From assembly GCA_963664935.2 (NCBI GenBank), contig CAXXSE010000006.1, positions 1 to 64,000 of the forward strand: a stretch of DNA of 64,000 nucleotides, read 5' to 3'. Both the position numbers and the translations under genes were made by a program. The stretch comes from G963664935 sp963664935 (GTDB lineage: Bacteria > Pseudomonadota > Gammaproteobacteria > Methylococcales > G963664935). The notes under the pieces were generated by a model. That model saw nothing but the letters and a program-made list of their open reading frames with translations, ran no database searches and was not told the DNA's origin. Each line of letters starts with the position of its first letter. Position 1 is the stretch's first letter. Positions 29,635 through 37,536 of this stretch are shown piece after piece.

Positions 29635-30366
29635 ATGATCTTACATCGAGTAACAATTGTGGTTCTATTAAATAAGAAGATATTTCGGTTGTCATCTATA
29701 GGTGGAGCATTAACAGATGATATTCTTTCGTTAAAAGACAATGACTCTAAGTTAGGTAAAGAATATTTTACGAAAGTTACATCATCAAATAAACTTGAAG
29801 ACCTACATGTTTAATTTATAAATGAAGATGAGACGCATAGGCTTAACTTTCAGTCTGACCAAGTTGTTTTAAGAGTATCCTCCTCAGATAATAAATCCTC
29901 TATTAGTGTTTAAAAAGTAATCCAGCAATTTGAGTCATTTTGTAAAAGTGCAGATAAACTAATCAAGTTTCCTGAGATTCGTCGAATCGGTATTGTAGCT
30001 GAGCATAGAATAGATCAAGAAAAAGATAATTCAGCAGCTAATCAACTTATTGAGGCGCTTCTCAATATACCTGCCCCAAAACATTTTGGTAGGTTCCAGT
30101 TATCGTATGAAGACAGGAGTATAAATGATGATGGTTCCATACCAGACAGAGAGTCAGGTGATTACTGGAATACAATATATACATACTATCTAAATGAAAA
30201 AGATGAAACCCCTTCAGATGGGAAAATAGTAGCAAGTATTGATGTTCAAAAATATTATAATCCTGCCAAGTCTAATATTTTAGCCGAGTTAAAATCAGTA
30301 AGAAAAAAACTCTCAGATGAGAAATCAAAATTTAAAATCTCATTAAATAATATGGGTTTTGAATAA
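29635..30366 (+). pseudogene. Hypothetical protein with two in-frame TAA stops, cassette 4
   Basis: A 243-codon frame starts at an ATG behind GAGGGGAGAA and runs to 30364-30366. It is interrupted by TAA at 29812-29814 and near 29911, both in frame, so no indel is involved. Recognisable coding stretches are IRRIGIVAEHRIDQEKDNSA, LIEALLNIPAPKHFGRFQLS and IVASIDVQKYYNPAKSNILA. I do not recognise the family. The coding character is clear on both sides of each stop. It is followed after two bases by a membrane/coiled-coil gene in the same cassette. Confidence 0.6.
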
Positions 30367-30368
30367 AT

Positions 30369-30866
30369 ATGGGTAAGGGCCGGGGTAAATCGAGAATACC
30401 TATTGGGAAACCAGTACGGTACATTCAGGGTTCGGTTAAAACACAAAAATCTACTTCAACCGAGAGTGGAGGAAATGAGGATAAGTCTAAAGAACCTTTT
30501 GTTACATCCTCTGGCCCTAGTGTACCTGCTGAAAAGTCAAAAATTGAAATAATCACATCATTTTTTCAATCTTGGGGGAATTGGGTGGCTTGGTTTGGGT
30601 TTGTTGTTATTTTCGCAGTATCATATGCAAATTTTAATAGTGATGTTTCTAATTCAAAGAGTGACATAATTGATTTGAAAGATAAATTTCAAGCTAATAC
30701 CTCTTCTATAGTTAATATAGAAAAAGAATCAATAAAATTGGAAGGTGAGGTCAGGTTTCTCAGAGATAGAGCGAGTTCTGTACGAGAAGATATAATAAGA
30801 ATCGAAGATAACCTTAAGCAGGTTGAGCTAGAACAAGCACGTAGTCACACGTTACGTAGTCGATAA
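30369..30866 (+). CDS. Membrane-anchored coiled-coil protein, cassette 4 second gene
   Basis: This is a 165-residue unknown. It has a basic N-terminus (MGKGRGKSRIPIGKPVRY), a polar linker, one membrane segment (NWVAWFGFVVIFAVSYANF) and a long C-terminal coiled coil (DIIDLKDKFQANTSSIVNIE, then VREDIIRIEDNLKQVELEQA). It starts 2 bases after the preceding stop, so both genes should be co-translated. The stop is next to the attC core that carries the group II intron. Confidence 0.7.
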   Translation: MGKGRGKSRIPIGKPVRYIQGSVKTQKSTSTESGGNEDKSKEPFVTSSGPSVPAEKSKIEIITSFFQSWGNWVAWFGFVVIFAVSYANFNSDVSNSKSDIIDLKDKFQANTSSIVNIEKESIKLEGEVRFLRDRASSVREDIIRIEDNLKQVELEQARSHTLRSR

Positions 30867-30874
30867 CAATGCTA

Positions 30875-32838
30875 ATCGGGATAGGGAGATACTCAAGTAG
30901 CCCCTCCCACAGCACCGTACATACGGGTCCGTATACGGCGCCTAGCCTGGTATTACCAGAGATACTTCATCGGGCAAATCGAATTCATATCAAGTGTCTA
31001 TCGGGCCGTAGCCGGATGATGAATCTTGCACCATAGCGTGCGGATGGAAATGAGTCCTATTTGTTCAAAATATGTGTTGCTCAATCCGCTGTTAGTGGCC
31101 AATGTTTTGGACAAACGCCAGTAGCTTTTACGCGATAGCCCTAAACGAATGGCATCGCGTTTATTAACACCGAGCTTGATCAGCGCTCTAATCCGACGTC
31201 TCGGTCTGCGCCACTGTTTCCAATAGCACATCCTGAGTCGCCTTCGAATCCAGCCGTCGAATAGAACCGCATCGTCGTACTTCAACCCACAGCCATAATG
31301 CGCCATCCAGCCTTGAACGTATTGTTTAAGGCGAAAAATGCGCGATAGTATGGAAATACCGGGCATCGGCGGGTGATGCGTTTTAACTCGCGTTTGAATC
31401 CCTGAACTTTGCTCGCCACGGTTTTTAATTTTTTACCGTGGATTTTAAAGCCCAGCACTGAACTGTCTTTAACCTGACTGACTTTACTTTTGCTCGCGTT
31501 CACCTTCACTTTGAGCTTGCGCTCCAAGTAGCGGCTGACACTCGCCAACACCCGCTCACCCGCGCGCTTGGATTTGACGAAAATCGCCACATCGTCGGCA
31601 TAACGGATAAACTTGTGCCCTCTCTTTTCCAGCTCCTTGTCCAGATCATCCAATAGGATATTACTTAATATTGGCGATACGGGGCTGCCTTGCGGAATCC
31701 CGATCCGAGTCGGCTGTAGCCGACCCTTGACCATCACCCCAGCCCGCAGGAAGCGACCCAGGAGTTTCAGCAGACTTTTGGACTTGACGCGTCGACCCAC
31801 GCGATCCATGAGAATATCATGGTTCACGGTGTCGAAAAACTTCTCCAGGTCGATATCGACCTGAAACCGATAGCCTTGCCGATAATACCTCTGAGCTTGC
31901 CGTGCGGCTTGCTGGACGGATCGTCCAGGCATATAGCCGTAGCTGTTAAGCGAGAAAGTAGGATTAAATATCTCACCCAGTACCTTTGCAATCGATTGCA
32001 TGAGTACCCGGTCTAACACACAAGGACAAAATTGCAGGAGCAAATTTTGAACAGCTTGAGCTGGCCCGAAGGGTGAGAAGCAGGGATGCTTCGAATAATC
32101 CCAATCGGCGCATCCCCCCCTGACTCTTTGGGAATCTCAACACGAAGTGCAGGGGTTGGCCGATAACGTCCAGCGCGCACCTGATTCTTGATGATTTTCC
32201 ATTGCGGTCTTCCCCACTTCGGGAATCGTTCAATGCTGATATTATCAACACCGGGCGCGCCCTTATTGGATCGAACCTTTTTCCATGCCTCAGCTATACA
32301 TCGATTCGATACGATGTATTCCACCTATGCAAGATCGATAGGCGATGGATTCATGACGCGCCTGGCCTCCAATTCCCCGGTCGGGGTTTGCGAATGACCA
32401 AAGCTCACGAGCACCACCTTATCACACTGCCTTCAGACCTTTCCCCAACAACATCATTGGGTTCTCGTCCTCGGCTGACTTCTGCCCTGTTAACGCGCAC
32501 CTTCGCAGGCTCTGTTCCACCGCTGCCGTTAGGCAACTTAGGCAGGCAGATCTCCCCGGGTAAAAACATGATCTTTCCCTGCGCAACCACTACATTTACC
32601 CTCCCCCAGTGATCCAGAGGGGCTTCGTCATGTTGTGCTGACTCGCCCTGAGGTTCGGCCTTATATGTAGTTTCTGTCCGTTGGCTCGCAGGTTTGCACT
32701 TAGGCTTCTTTCAGCGGGTCGGTCGCCCTTCCGCACCTTGCCCTCGGCTAGTACTTTTAAAGTTGTCAAATATAACTCCTTTCTGGATAATGTACAGGGG
32801 ACTTGCACCCCATAAAATCATGCCCATGCCGGGCACAC
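30875..32838 (-). mobile_element. Group II intron inserted in an attC core
   Basis: Read on the minus strand, the intron begins GTGTGCCCGGCATGGGCATG at 32838, has the usual GGGTGCAAGTCCC early in domain I, encodes a reverse transcriptase, and ends with domain V (GCCGTATACGGACCCGTATG and TACGGTGCTGTGG) and a domain VI hairpin ending CCCGAT at 30875. The exons read CCTTGT / TAGC, which is the bottom strand of an attC core. This matches the group IIC-attC introns, which insert in attC sites against the direction of cassette transcription. The intron-encoded protein is frameshifted. Confidence 0.85.
30998..32353 (-). pseudogene. ltrA: Group II intron reverse transcriptase/maturase, frameshifted
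   Basis: The palm domain carries the catalytic RYADDVAIFVKSKRAGER. The fingers contain NKGAPGVDNISIERFP and IPQGSPVSPILSNILLDDLD, and the maturase (X) domain contains YVQGWMAHYGCGLKYDDAVL and DGWIRRRLRMCYWKQWRR. No HNH endonuclease domain follows, as usual for class C-like introns. Shifts near 32050 and 31350 and a stop near the first codons (MNPSPIDLA then TAG) break the frame. The copy is probably immobile on its own. Confidence 0.85.
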
Positions 32839-32931
32839 ACAAGGCCATCAAATTGATGTCAATAAGCTACGTTCGTTTCACTCACTACACTTATGGCCAC
32901 AATTTATGGCGATGTTATGTGCCAGTGAAAA

Positions 32932-33411
32932 ATGTTTGGGATTAGACCAATAATTGAGTTTGCTAATCTTTCGGATGTGATAGAAATAGGTGAGCTTTCA
33001 AAAAAATATATCGAGTATGACTTAGGCTGGTATTACACACCTGAGAACTTAAAAAAACTTATAAAGAATAAAGTAAAAAATGTAGTTGTGGCGCGAAAAG
33101 GTAAGAAACTAGTCGGTTTTGGGATTATGACGTATCAAGAGGAACAAGCAAATTTAGATTTGCTGGCAGTAAAGTTGTTTTATCGTCGCCGAGGAATAGG
33201 TAAGCAGATTGTAAAATGGCTTGAAGAGGTAGCACTCACTGCTGGAATATTTAATGTCTTCGTACAAGTAAGAGCGATAAATGGTGGTGCTATTAAATTC
33301 TATAAAAAACTTGGGTTTCAAATAATCGATGAAAAGAGCGGTTATTACAGAAGACAAGAAACAGGGGTGATTATGTCGAAAAACATTAGGGCAATGATAA
33401 ATGCCACATAA
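32932..33411 (+). CDS. GNAT-family N-acetyltransferase, cassette 5
   Basis: A 159-residue GNAT protein that would transfer an acetyl group from acetyl-CoA. Motif A, the CoA pyrophosphate loop, is YRRRGIGKQIVKWLEE, preceded by the strand LDLLAVKLF. The C-terminal motif B is GGAIKFYKKLGFQIIDEKSG. The substrate cannot be predicted; GNAT genes are common integron cargo. The stop codon overlaps the attC core. The frame is intact. Confidence 0.85.
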   Translation: MFGIRPIIEFANLSDVIEIGELSKKYIEYDLGWYYTPENLKKLIKNKVKNVVVARKGKKLVGFGIMTYQEEQANLDLLAVKLFYRRRGIGKQIVKWLEEVALTAGIFNVFVQVRAINGGAIKFYKKLGFQIIDEKSGYYRRQETGVIMSKNIRAMINAT

Positions 33412-33535
33412 CCAAAAAATAAAGTGCGACCAGCTAACGCTTTGCGTTGCTGGAGTTGAAGGTTAGTTTAACTAAATCAAACAATCATGGGCTTCAGTGT
33501 GTTCAATCCGCTGTCGCCTTATTTTGGCGTTAGGC
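33406..33535 (+). repeat. attC site of cassette 5
   Basis: Cores ACATAAC (33406-33412) and GTTAGGC (33529-33535) enclose 116 bases with paired segments near both cores, including GCGACCAGC/GCTGGA-type pairing in the centre. It is longer than, and different from, the sites of cassettes 1-3. Confidence 0.75.
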
Positions 33536-33551
33536 TATAAAGTACAATCTT

Positions 33552-33947
33552 ATGATAGGAAACTTACTTTTTAATATTGCACCTGTAACCAAGATTATTT
33601 TTCAGCTTGGTTATGAACCAAAAGATAATTATTTTTATGAATTAACTGATGAACAATATGAGCGGCTCAAAAATGATAATTTTGATATTTCATCTACATG
33701 GTATTTGATATTGCCAGACGAGTACAAGTATCAAACATATGAAGCATTAGTTGTCACAGAGCAAGAAATGAATGATTTACTTGAGGCTTCAAAAGTCATA
33801 GAACGTTATTGTGACAAAAGTGAAAAATCATTTAAAACATACGAAGAAAAATTGAATTTTGTATCAAACTTATTACCACCTATTTTCACAGATAGTTCGA
33901 GCTACAAAAAAATATGTTTAAAAATAGTTGAGCATGGAAAAGCCTAA
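33552..33947 (+). CDS. Hypothetical protein, cassette 6
   Basis: This is a 131-residue acidic protein with no family I recognise (MIGNLLFNIAPVTKIIFQLG, then YFYELTDEQYERLKNDNFDI). It is mostly helical and polar in composition, with no signal peptide or membrane segment. It is intact and ends inside an attC core (GCCTAAC at 33942-33948). The other half of that attC is not found next to it because an intron remnant follows. Confidence 0.65.
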   Translation: MIGNLLFNIAPVTKIIFQLGYEPKDNYFYELTDEQYERLKNDNFDISSTWYLILPDEYKYQTYEALVVTEQEMNDLLEASKVIERYCDKSEKSFKTYEEKLNFVSNLLPPIFTDSSSYKKICLKIVEHGKA

Positions 33948-33980
33948 CGAATTGCTGCACGGGGATTTGTGTAAGCTGTG
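33942..33980 (+). repeat. Left half of the attC of cassette 6
   Basis: Core GCCTAAC and the following arm GAATTGCTGCACGGGG are present. At 33981 the sequence changes to the 3' end of a group II intron on the minus strand, so the site is interrupted. I could not find a convincing right half. Confidence 0.55.
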
Positions 33981-34405
33981 TCGGGTCAGAGGGAGCTGCA
34001 GCTCCCGTCTGCCCAAAGAACCGTGCGTACGGGTCCGTACACGGCTCCTCACGTAAGACATACTCAATATTAAAGCCTACGCAATCCATTTCCTATTCAA
34101 GTTTGGCAAACTCCGGCCATACTCACTTAGACTTTTCCTAATAAAGACTGACTGTTAACATTTCGCAGTCCATCATCACAGGCCCTACTTGTGTAGTGTT
34201 CTTTCAACGATCTCGCACACTCAATTCATTCGCTGTTTACGACGCAAATAGTTGACTGCTCCTTTTAAAGGCTGATCTCAGACACCAATATTCGACCTAT
34301 CATCATGATCACTTACATGTTCCGCCCTTCAACTCCAACTTCCTGTCACTGATTCGATGTTTTATCCTCATCCATGTCACCATGAAATCATCGGCACCAA
34401 ATTTG
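33981..34405 (-). mobile_element. ORF-less remnant of a group II intron, inverted
   Basis: Read on the minus strand this stretch matches the intron at 34487-36519: first the region before the RT gene (GTGACATGGATGAGGATAAA, AGTTGAAGGGCGGAACA, GTCTGAGATCAGCC), then, with the RT gene missing, the 3' end GAGGAGCCGTGTACGGACCC through CTCTGACCCGA. It is an internally deleted and diverged sister copy in the opposite orientation. Its 3' end lies in an attC. Confidence 0.82.
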
Positions 34406-34486
34406 GAAAAAAGGGGTCTACCATAGAATTTTAGAATCAAATCCAACATCAAAATGTTTTTTATTTGATGGGGCGGGATGACTGTG

Positions 34487-36519
34487 GTGTGACTGGCATG
34501 GTAGTCAGCTAGCTGGTGAAAGTCCAGCCTTCACCCTGTGAGAAGGGAAGAAGTAGGCGAAAGCAAGGGTGCCCAAAGAAACTCTCAGTCTCTACCCAAC
34601 AGGGAATCACGGTGATTGAGAGCCAATGCGGGATCGATCAGAAGCTCTAGCCGAATCGGTCACCTAAACGTAAGTGAACCTTCGTAAGGCGACAACACAG
34701 GGGTAAGGTGCCCGCGACCACCGGAGCCCAATATTCTCATCGTAATGTGTTGTTGTATTGAAGGTAGGTAGACCGAGAAACGGGTGACTATCTTACCCAG
34801 TGAAGGGCCGTCGGCTTTGGGTCGGAGTAACTGCGATTCTTTAAGCCCTAAGCGCTGCAGTAATGTAGGCGTTATGAACCGAGGGTCTACAGATGAAGCC
34901 ATAGTAATCGTAAAGTTCGGTGCCGTTGAATTCAGGGTGACATGGATGAGGATAAAACATCGGATCAGCCACAGGATGTTGGAGGTGAAGGGCGGAACAC
35001 GTAAGCGGCCATGGCCGTTGATTATAGACTGGTGGTCTGAGATCAGCCTTAAAGGAGCGATTCACTATTCGCGTCGTAAACAGTGAATGAATGGGTCGTG
35101 CGAGATTGACGAAAGACCACTACACAGAAGAGTGAAATGAACGAAAGTGACCTATTGATCGAGGAACCAAGACTTTTCGATAATCTCAGCTCACAGGAAT
35201 ATTTGAGAGCTGGTTTTAAACAGGTGAAAAAGAACAAAGGCAAACCCGGCATAGACGGCGTGAGCATAGCGGACTTTGAAACCCGTATAGACGAAGAGCT
35301 AAGCCAACTGCAACAGGAATTAACAGATTGGACTTACCAGCCATCGCCAGTCCGGCGAGTCGAGATACCCAAGCCCGGTGGCAAGGGTGTGCGATTGCTG
35401 GGTATACCGACGGTGCGGGATCGGGTGGTACAAGCCACCTTGAAAATGCTTCTGGAACCGATCTTCGAGCCCAACTTTTCACCGCACAGTTATGGTTTTC
35501 GTCCTGGACGAAGCCAACACCAAGCGGTACAAGCGGCCCAACGGATTGTCACCAGCGGCAAGCCCTACGTGGTGGATATTGATTTATCAAAATTCTTTGA
35601 TCGAATCCATCATGACCGACTGATCGCCCGAATGGGGCAGAGGATATCCGACAAACGGATACTTCGCCTGATCGGGATCATGCTGCGATGCGGCGTCATG
35701 ATTAATGGCGTTGTTAACCCCAGCCAGGAAGGCGCAGTGCAAGGTGGCCCAATAAGCCCCTTGCTCAGCAATATTGTTCTGGATGAACTGGATCAGGAAT
35801 TGGAAAAACGTGGACTGGAGTTTTGCAGGTTTGCGGATGACTGTAACATTTTCGTGAAATCGCAAAAAGCGGCGGAGCGGGTGATGGAAAAGGTCAGCCA
35901 ATTCATCGAAACAAAGCTCAAACTGAAAGTGAATCGGGACAAAAGCCAAGTGGCCAAATCCGATCAGGTCAAGTTCTTGGGTTTTACCGTGGTGAAGGGG
36001 ACGATTGCGATCGCGCATAAAGCCCTGCAAATGGCCATGAGTAAAGTCAAAGCGCTGACCCCACGAGGCACGCATCAGACTCTGGGTACGACATTGGAAG
36101 TGATCAATCAATGGTATGTGGGCTGGTCAAGTTATTATGGTTTGACCTATTATCCCTCGCAATTGAAGAAAATCGAAGCCCATATCAGGCGACGGTTACG
36201 GTCGCGGTTAGTGTCTCAACAAAAGAGGAAACGGCATCTGTATAGAAAACTGATTAAACGGGGTGTACCGCCTAGGCATGCGGCCAAAACGGTATTTGCT
36301 AACGACAAACGATGGGTTCTCTCAAATGCGCGAGCTGTGACGCGAGCCTATCCGAATAGTTGGTTCATCAATGTGATGGGGCAGGTGATACGGTCCGACC
36401 GAAAGTTGGCACATTGGTTTGAAGTTTCTCAATGGATACGTCTTGCGTGAGGAGCCGTGTACGGACCCGTACGCACGGTTCTGTGGGCAGACGGGAGCTG
36501 CGGCTCCCTCTGACCCGAT
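34487..36519 (+). mobile_element. Group II intron 2, intact, 2033 bp
   Basis: The 5' end GTGTGACTGGCATGGTAGTC, the early domain I segment CTGGTGAAAGTCCAG, the RT gene, domain V (GAGCCGTGTACGGACCCGTA, CGCACGGTTC) and a domain VI hairpin ending GACCCGAT are all present in order. The RT frame is intact, so this is the likely active source of the inverted remnant next to it. It is inserted in the loop of a palindrome, not in an obvious attC core. Confidence 0.85.
35137..36450 (+). CDS. ltrA: Group II intron reverse transcriptase/maturase
   Basis: A 437-residue intron-encoded protein. The fingers/palm domain has NKGKPGIDGVSIADFETRI, RRVEIPKPGGKGVRLLGIPT, SYGFRPGRSQHQAVQAAQ, VVDIDLSKFFDRIHHDRL, GAVQGGPISPLLSNIVLDEL and the catalytic CRFADDCNIFVKSQKAAER. 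The maturase domain follows (LEVINQWYVGWSSYYGL, HIRRRLRSRLVSQQKRK). There is no HNH domain. It would assist splicing and reverse transcription of its intron. It is intact, unlike the RT in the first intron. Confidence 0.92.
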   Translation: MNESDLLIEEPRLFDNLSSQEYLRAGFKQVKKNKGKPGIDGVSIADFETRIDEELSQLQQELTDWTYQPSPVRRVEIPKPGGKGVRLLGIPTVRDRVVQATLKMLLEPIFEPNFSPHSYGFRPGRSQHQAVQAAQRIVTSGKPYVVDIDLSKFFDRIHHDRLIARMGQRISDKRILRLIGIMLRCGVMINGVVNPSQEGAVQGGPISPLLSNIVLDELDQELEKRGLEFCRFADDCNIFVKSQKAAERVMEKVSQFIETKLKLKVNRDKSQVAKSDQVKFLGFTVVKGTIAIAHKALQMAMSKVKALTPRGTHQTLGTTLEVINQWYVGWSSYYGLTYYPSQLKKIEAHIRRRLRSRLVSQQKRKRHLYRKLIKRGVPPRHAAKTVFANDKRWVLSNARAVTRAYPNSWFINVMGQVIRSDRKLAHWFEVSQWIRLA

Positions 36520-36669
36520 GAGCGTAGCGGAACAGTCATCCCGCGCGCCGGCGTCGCCGCCGGGGCAGGTTTGATTCTAATCAAGTGGCGGACACCTCAG
36601 TTTGGGCGTAGTATCAAGCCTGACGGGGGTGTGGCTTATGGGGTTGGTGGCCTGTTTTGACAGGTTTCA

Positions 36670-37446
36670 CTCAGTCTGAAATGCCGGGTCCGGCAAATCT
36701 CCATGGCGGCGAGTGCCTTGCGATGAGAGGGCAGAAGCTGCCCTGCATATTGCGCCAGAAACTCGGTGCCAAAAGTCTTAATGATCGATGATAACAGTAT
36801 CATTTGACCTTCCCCCATTGGATGGAGAAGCCATTCATCAGATCATTGGTCAGGGTCTTTGTGTGACGGTCTGTACTGGCTGTCAGGTGGGTATATTTGG
36901 CGGTGGTTAAGAGGCCCCTATGTCCGAGGATTTTTTGCACCTCAAGTAAGTCAACACCCGGTAGCTCAACTTGTGGGCCGCCATAAAGAGACGCGACGCT
37001 TCCTTAATGGTAACGATATCCGGTAACCGTGTGGTCCGCGGTGGTTTAATCAAATCAACGTTCACCCAGGGCTTATGGAGGACATGCTAATAGAAGAATT
37101 TGAGGCCATACAGATCGAGCTTAACCGCGCTCCAGGAATGCGTACTGAGAAGCTTCGAGAAATAATCCGTCAACTGCTGCTCTGAAAGATCATAAACTTG
37201 ATGCTCAAAGTACAAGCCAATGCGACGAATGCCGCGCGAATAGGCCTCTATCGTCTTAGGTTGAAGACCTTTAAGCCTAAGGTGTTGCAGTAACGTTTGA
37301 TAATCGTACTTGAAATTTCTATTGAAGGGTGTTGTCATGACACTGTAACCTAATATTCGTGGTTGAATACCCCTCGGTGCGAGGGGTTGAGGTTACATTT
37401 TATATTTAATCAGGGCTCGAGGTCTTTTCTCCGCGATAGCGGCTTC
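36670..37446 (-). mobile_element. Deleted copy of the IS91-like element with recombinase gene
   Basis: From right to left this holds the same end sequence as the larger copy at 46.1 kb, then the first 83 residues of its recombinase (37087-37338), a shortened recombinase middle, and the first 46 or so residues of the IS91 transposase (to about 36676). The recombinase deletion joins AACACCCG to AACACCCG, an 8-bp direct repeat present at both breakpoints in the full copy (about 45262 and 45633). The transposase is cut at 36670-36680. The element cannot move by itself. Confidence 0.82.
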
Positions 37447-37518
37447 GTCCAACAAGTCGCTTCACTTGAATTTTGCTACGCTACGCTTCGCAAATTCAAG
37501 TGAGCTCAAACGTTAGAT
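37447..37518 (+). repeat. attC site next to the deleted IS91-like element (cassette 7)
   Basis: Cores GTCCAAC (37447-37453) and GTTAGAT (37512-37518) with arms TCACTTGAATTTTG / CAAATTCAAGTGAG make a compact hairpin of 72 bases. Confidence 0.85.
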
Positions 37519-37536
37519 GTCTCTAGGAACAACTAC

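Larger units (their letters stand above)
30868..32920 (+). repeat. attC site of cassette 4, split by a group II intron
   Basis: The left part ends ...ATGCTA at 30874 and the right part starts ACAAGGCCATCAAATTG at 32839. Joined, they give the core GCTAAC, arms GGCCATCAAATTG / CAATTTATGGC and the right core GTTATGT at 32914-32920. The intron between them occupies 30875-32838 on the minus strand. Excising the intron restores a normal attC of about 90 bases. Confidence 0.8.
34431..36580. repeat. Nested palindrome holding group II intron 2
   Basis: The exons of intron 2 are complementary to each other: GCGGGATGACTGT (34473-34485) pairs with ACAGTCATCCCGC (36532-36544), and an outer arm TTAGAATCAAATCC (34431-34444) pairs with GGTTTGATTCTAA (36568-36580), apart from one base. 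Without the intron this is one palindromic element of about 115 bases. It could be a miniature element, an odd attC or a terminator-like hairpin. Confidence 0.7.

Noticed and set aside
26746..29914. In-frame TGA and TAA codons in cassette genes as evidence for an altered genetic code or readthrough
   Set aside because: Intact genes throughout the window use TAA, TGA and TAG as ordinary stops, so mutation is the simpler explanation.
34660..35086. Open frames on both strands in 34.6-35.1 kb
   Set aside because: They lie in the structured RNA part of group II intron 2 ahead of its RT gene and show no protein family features.
30998..36450. The two reverse transcriptases as retrons or a diversity-generating retroelement
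   Set aside because: Both have maturase domains and lie inside complete group II intron ends with domains V and VI. There is no msr/msd or template/variable repeat pair.
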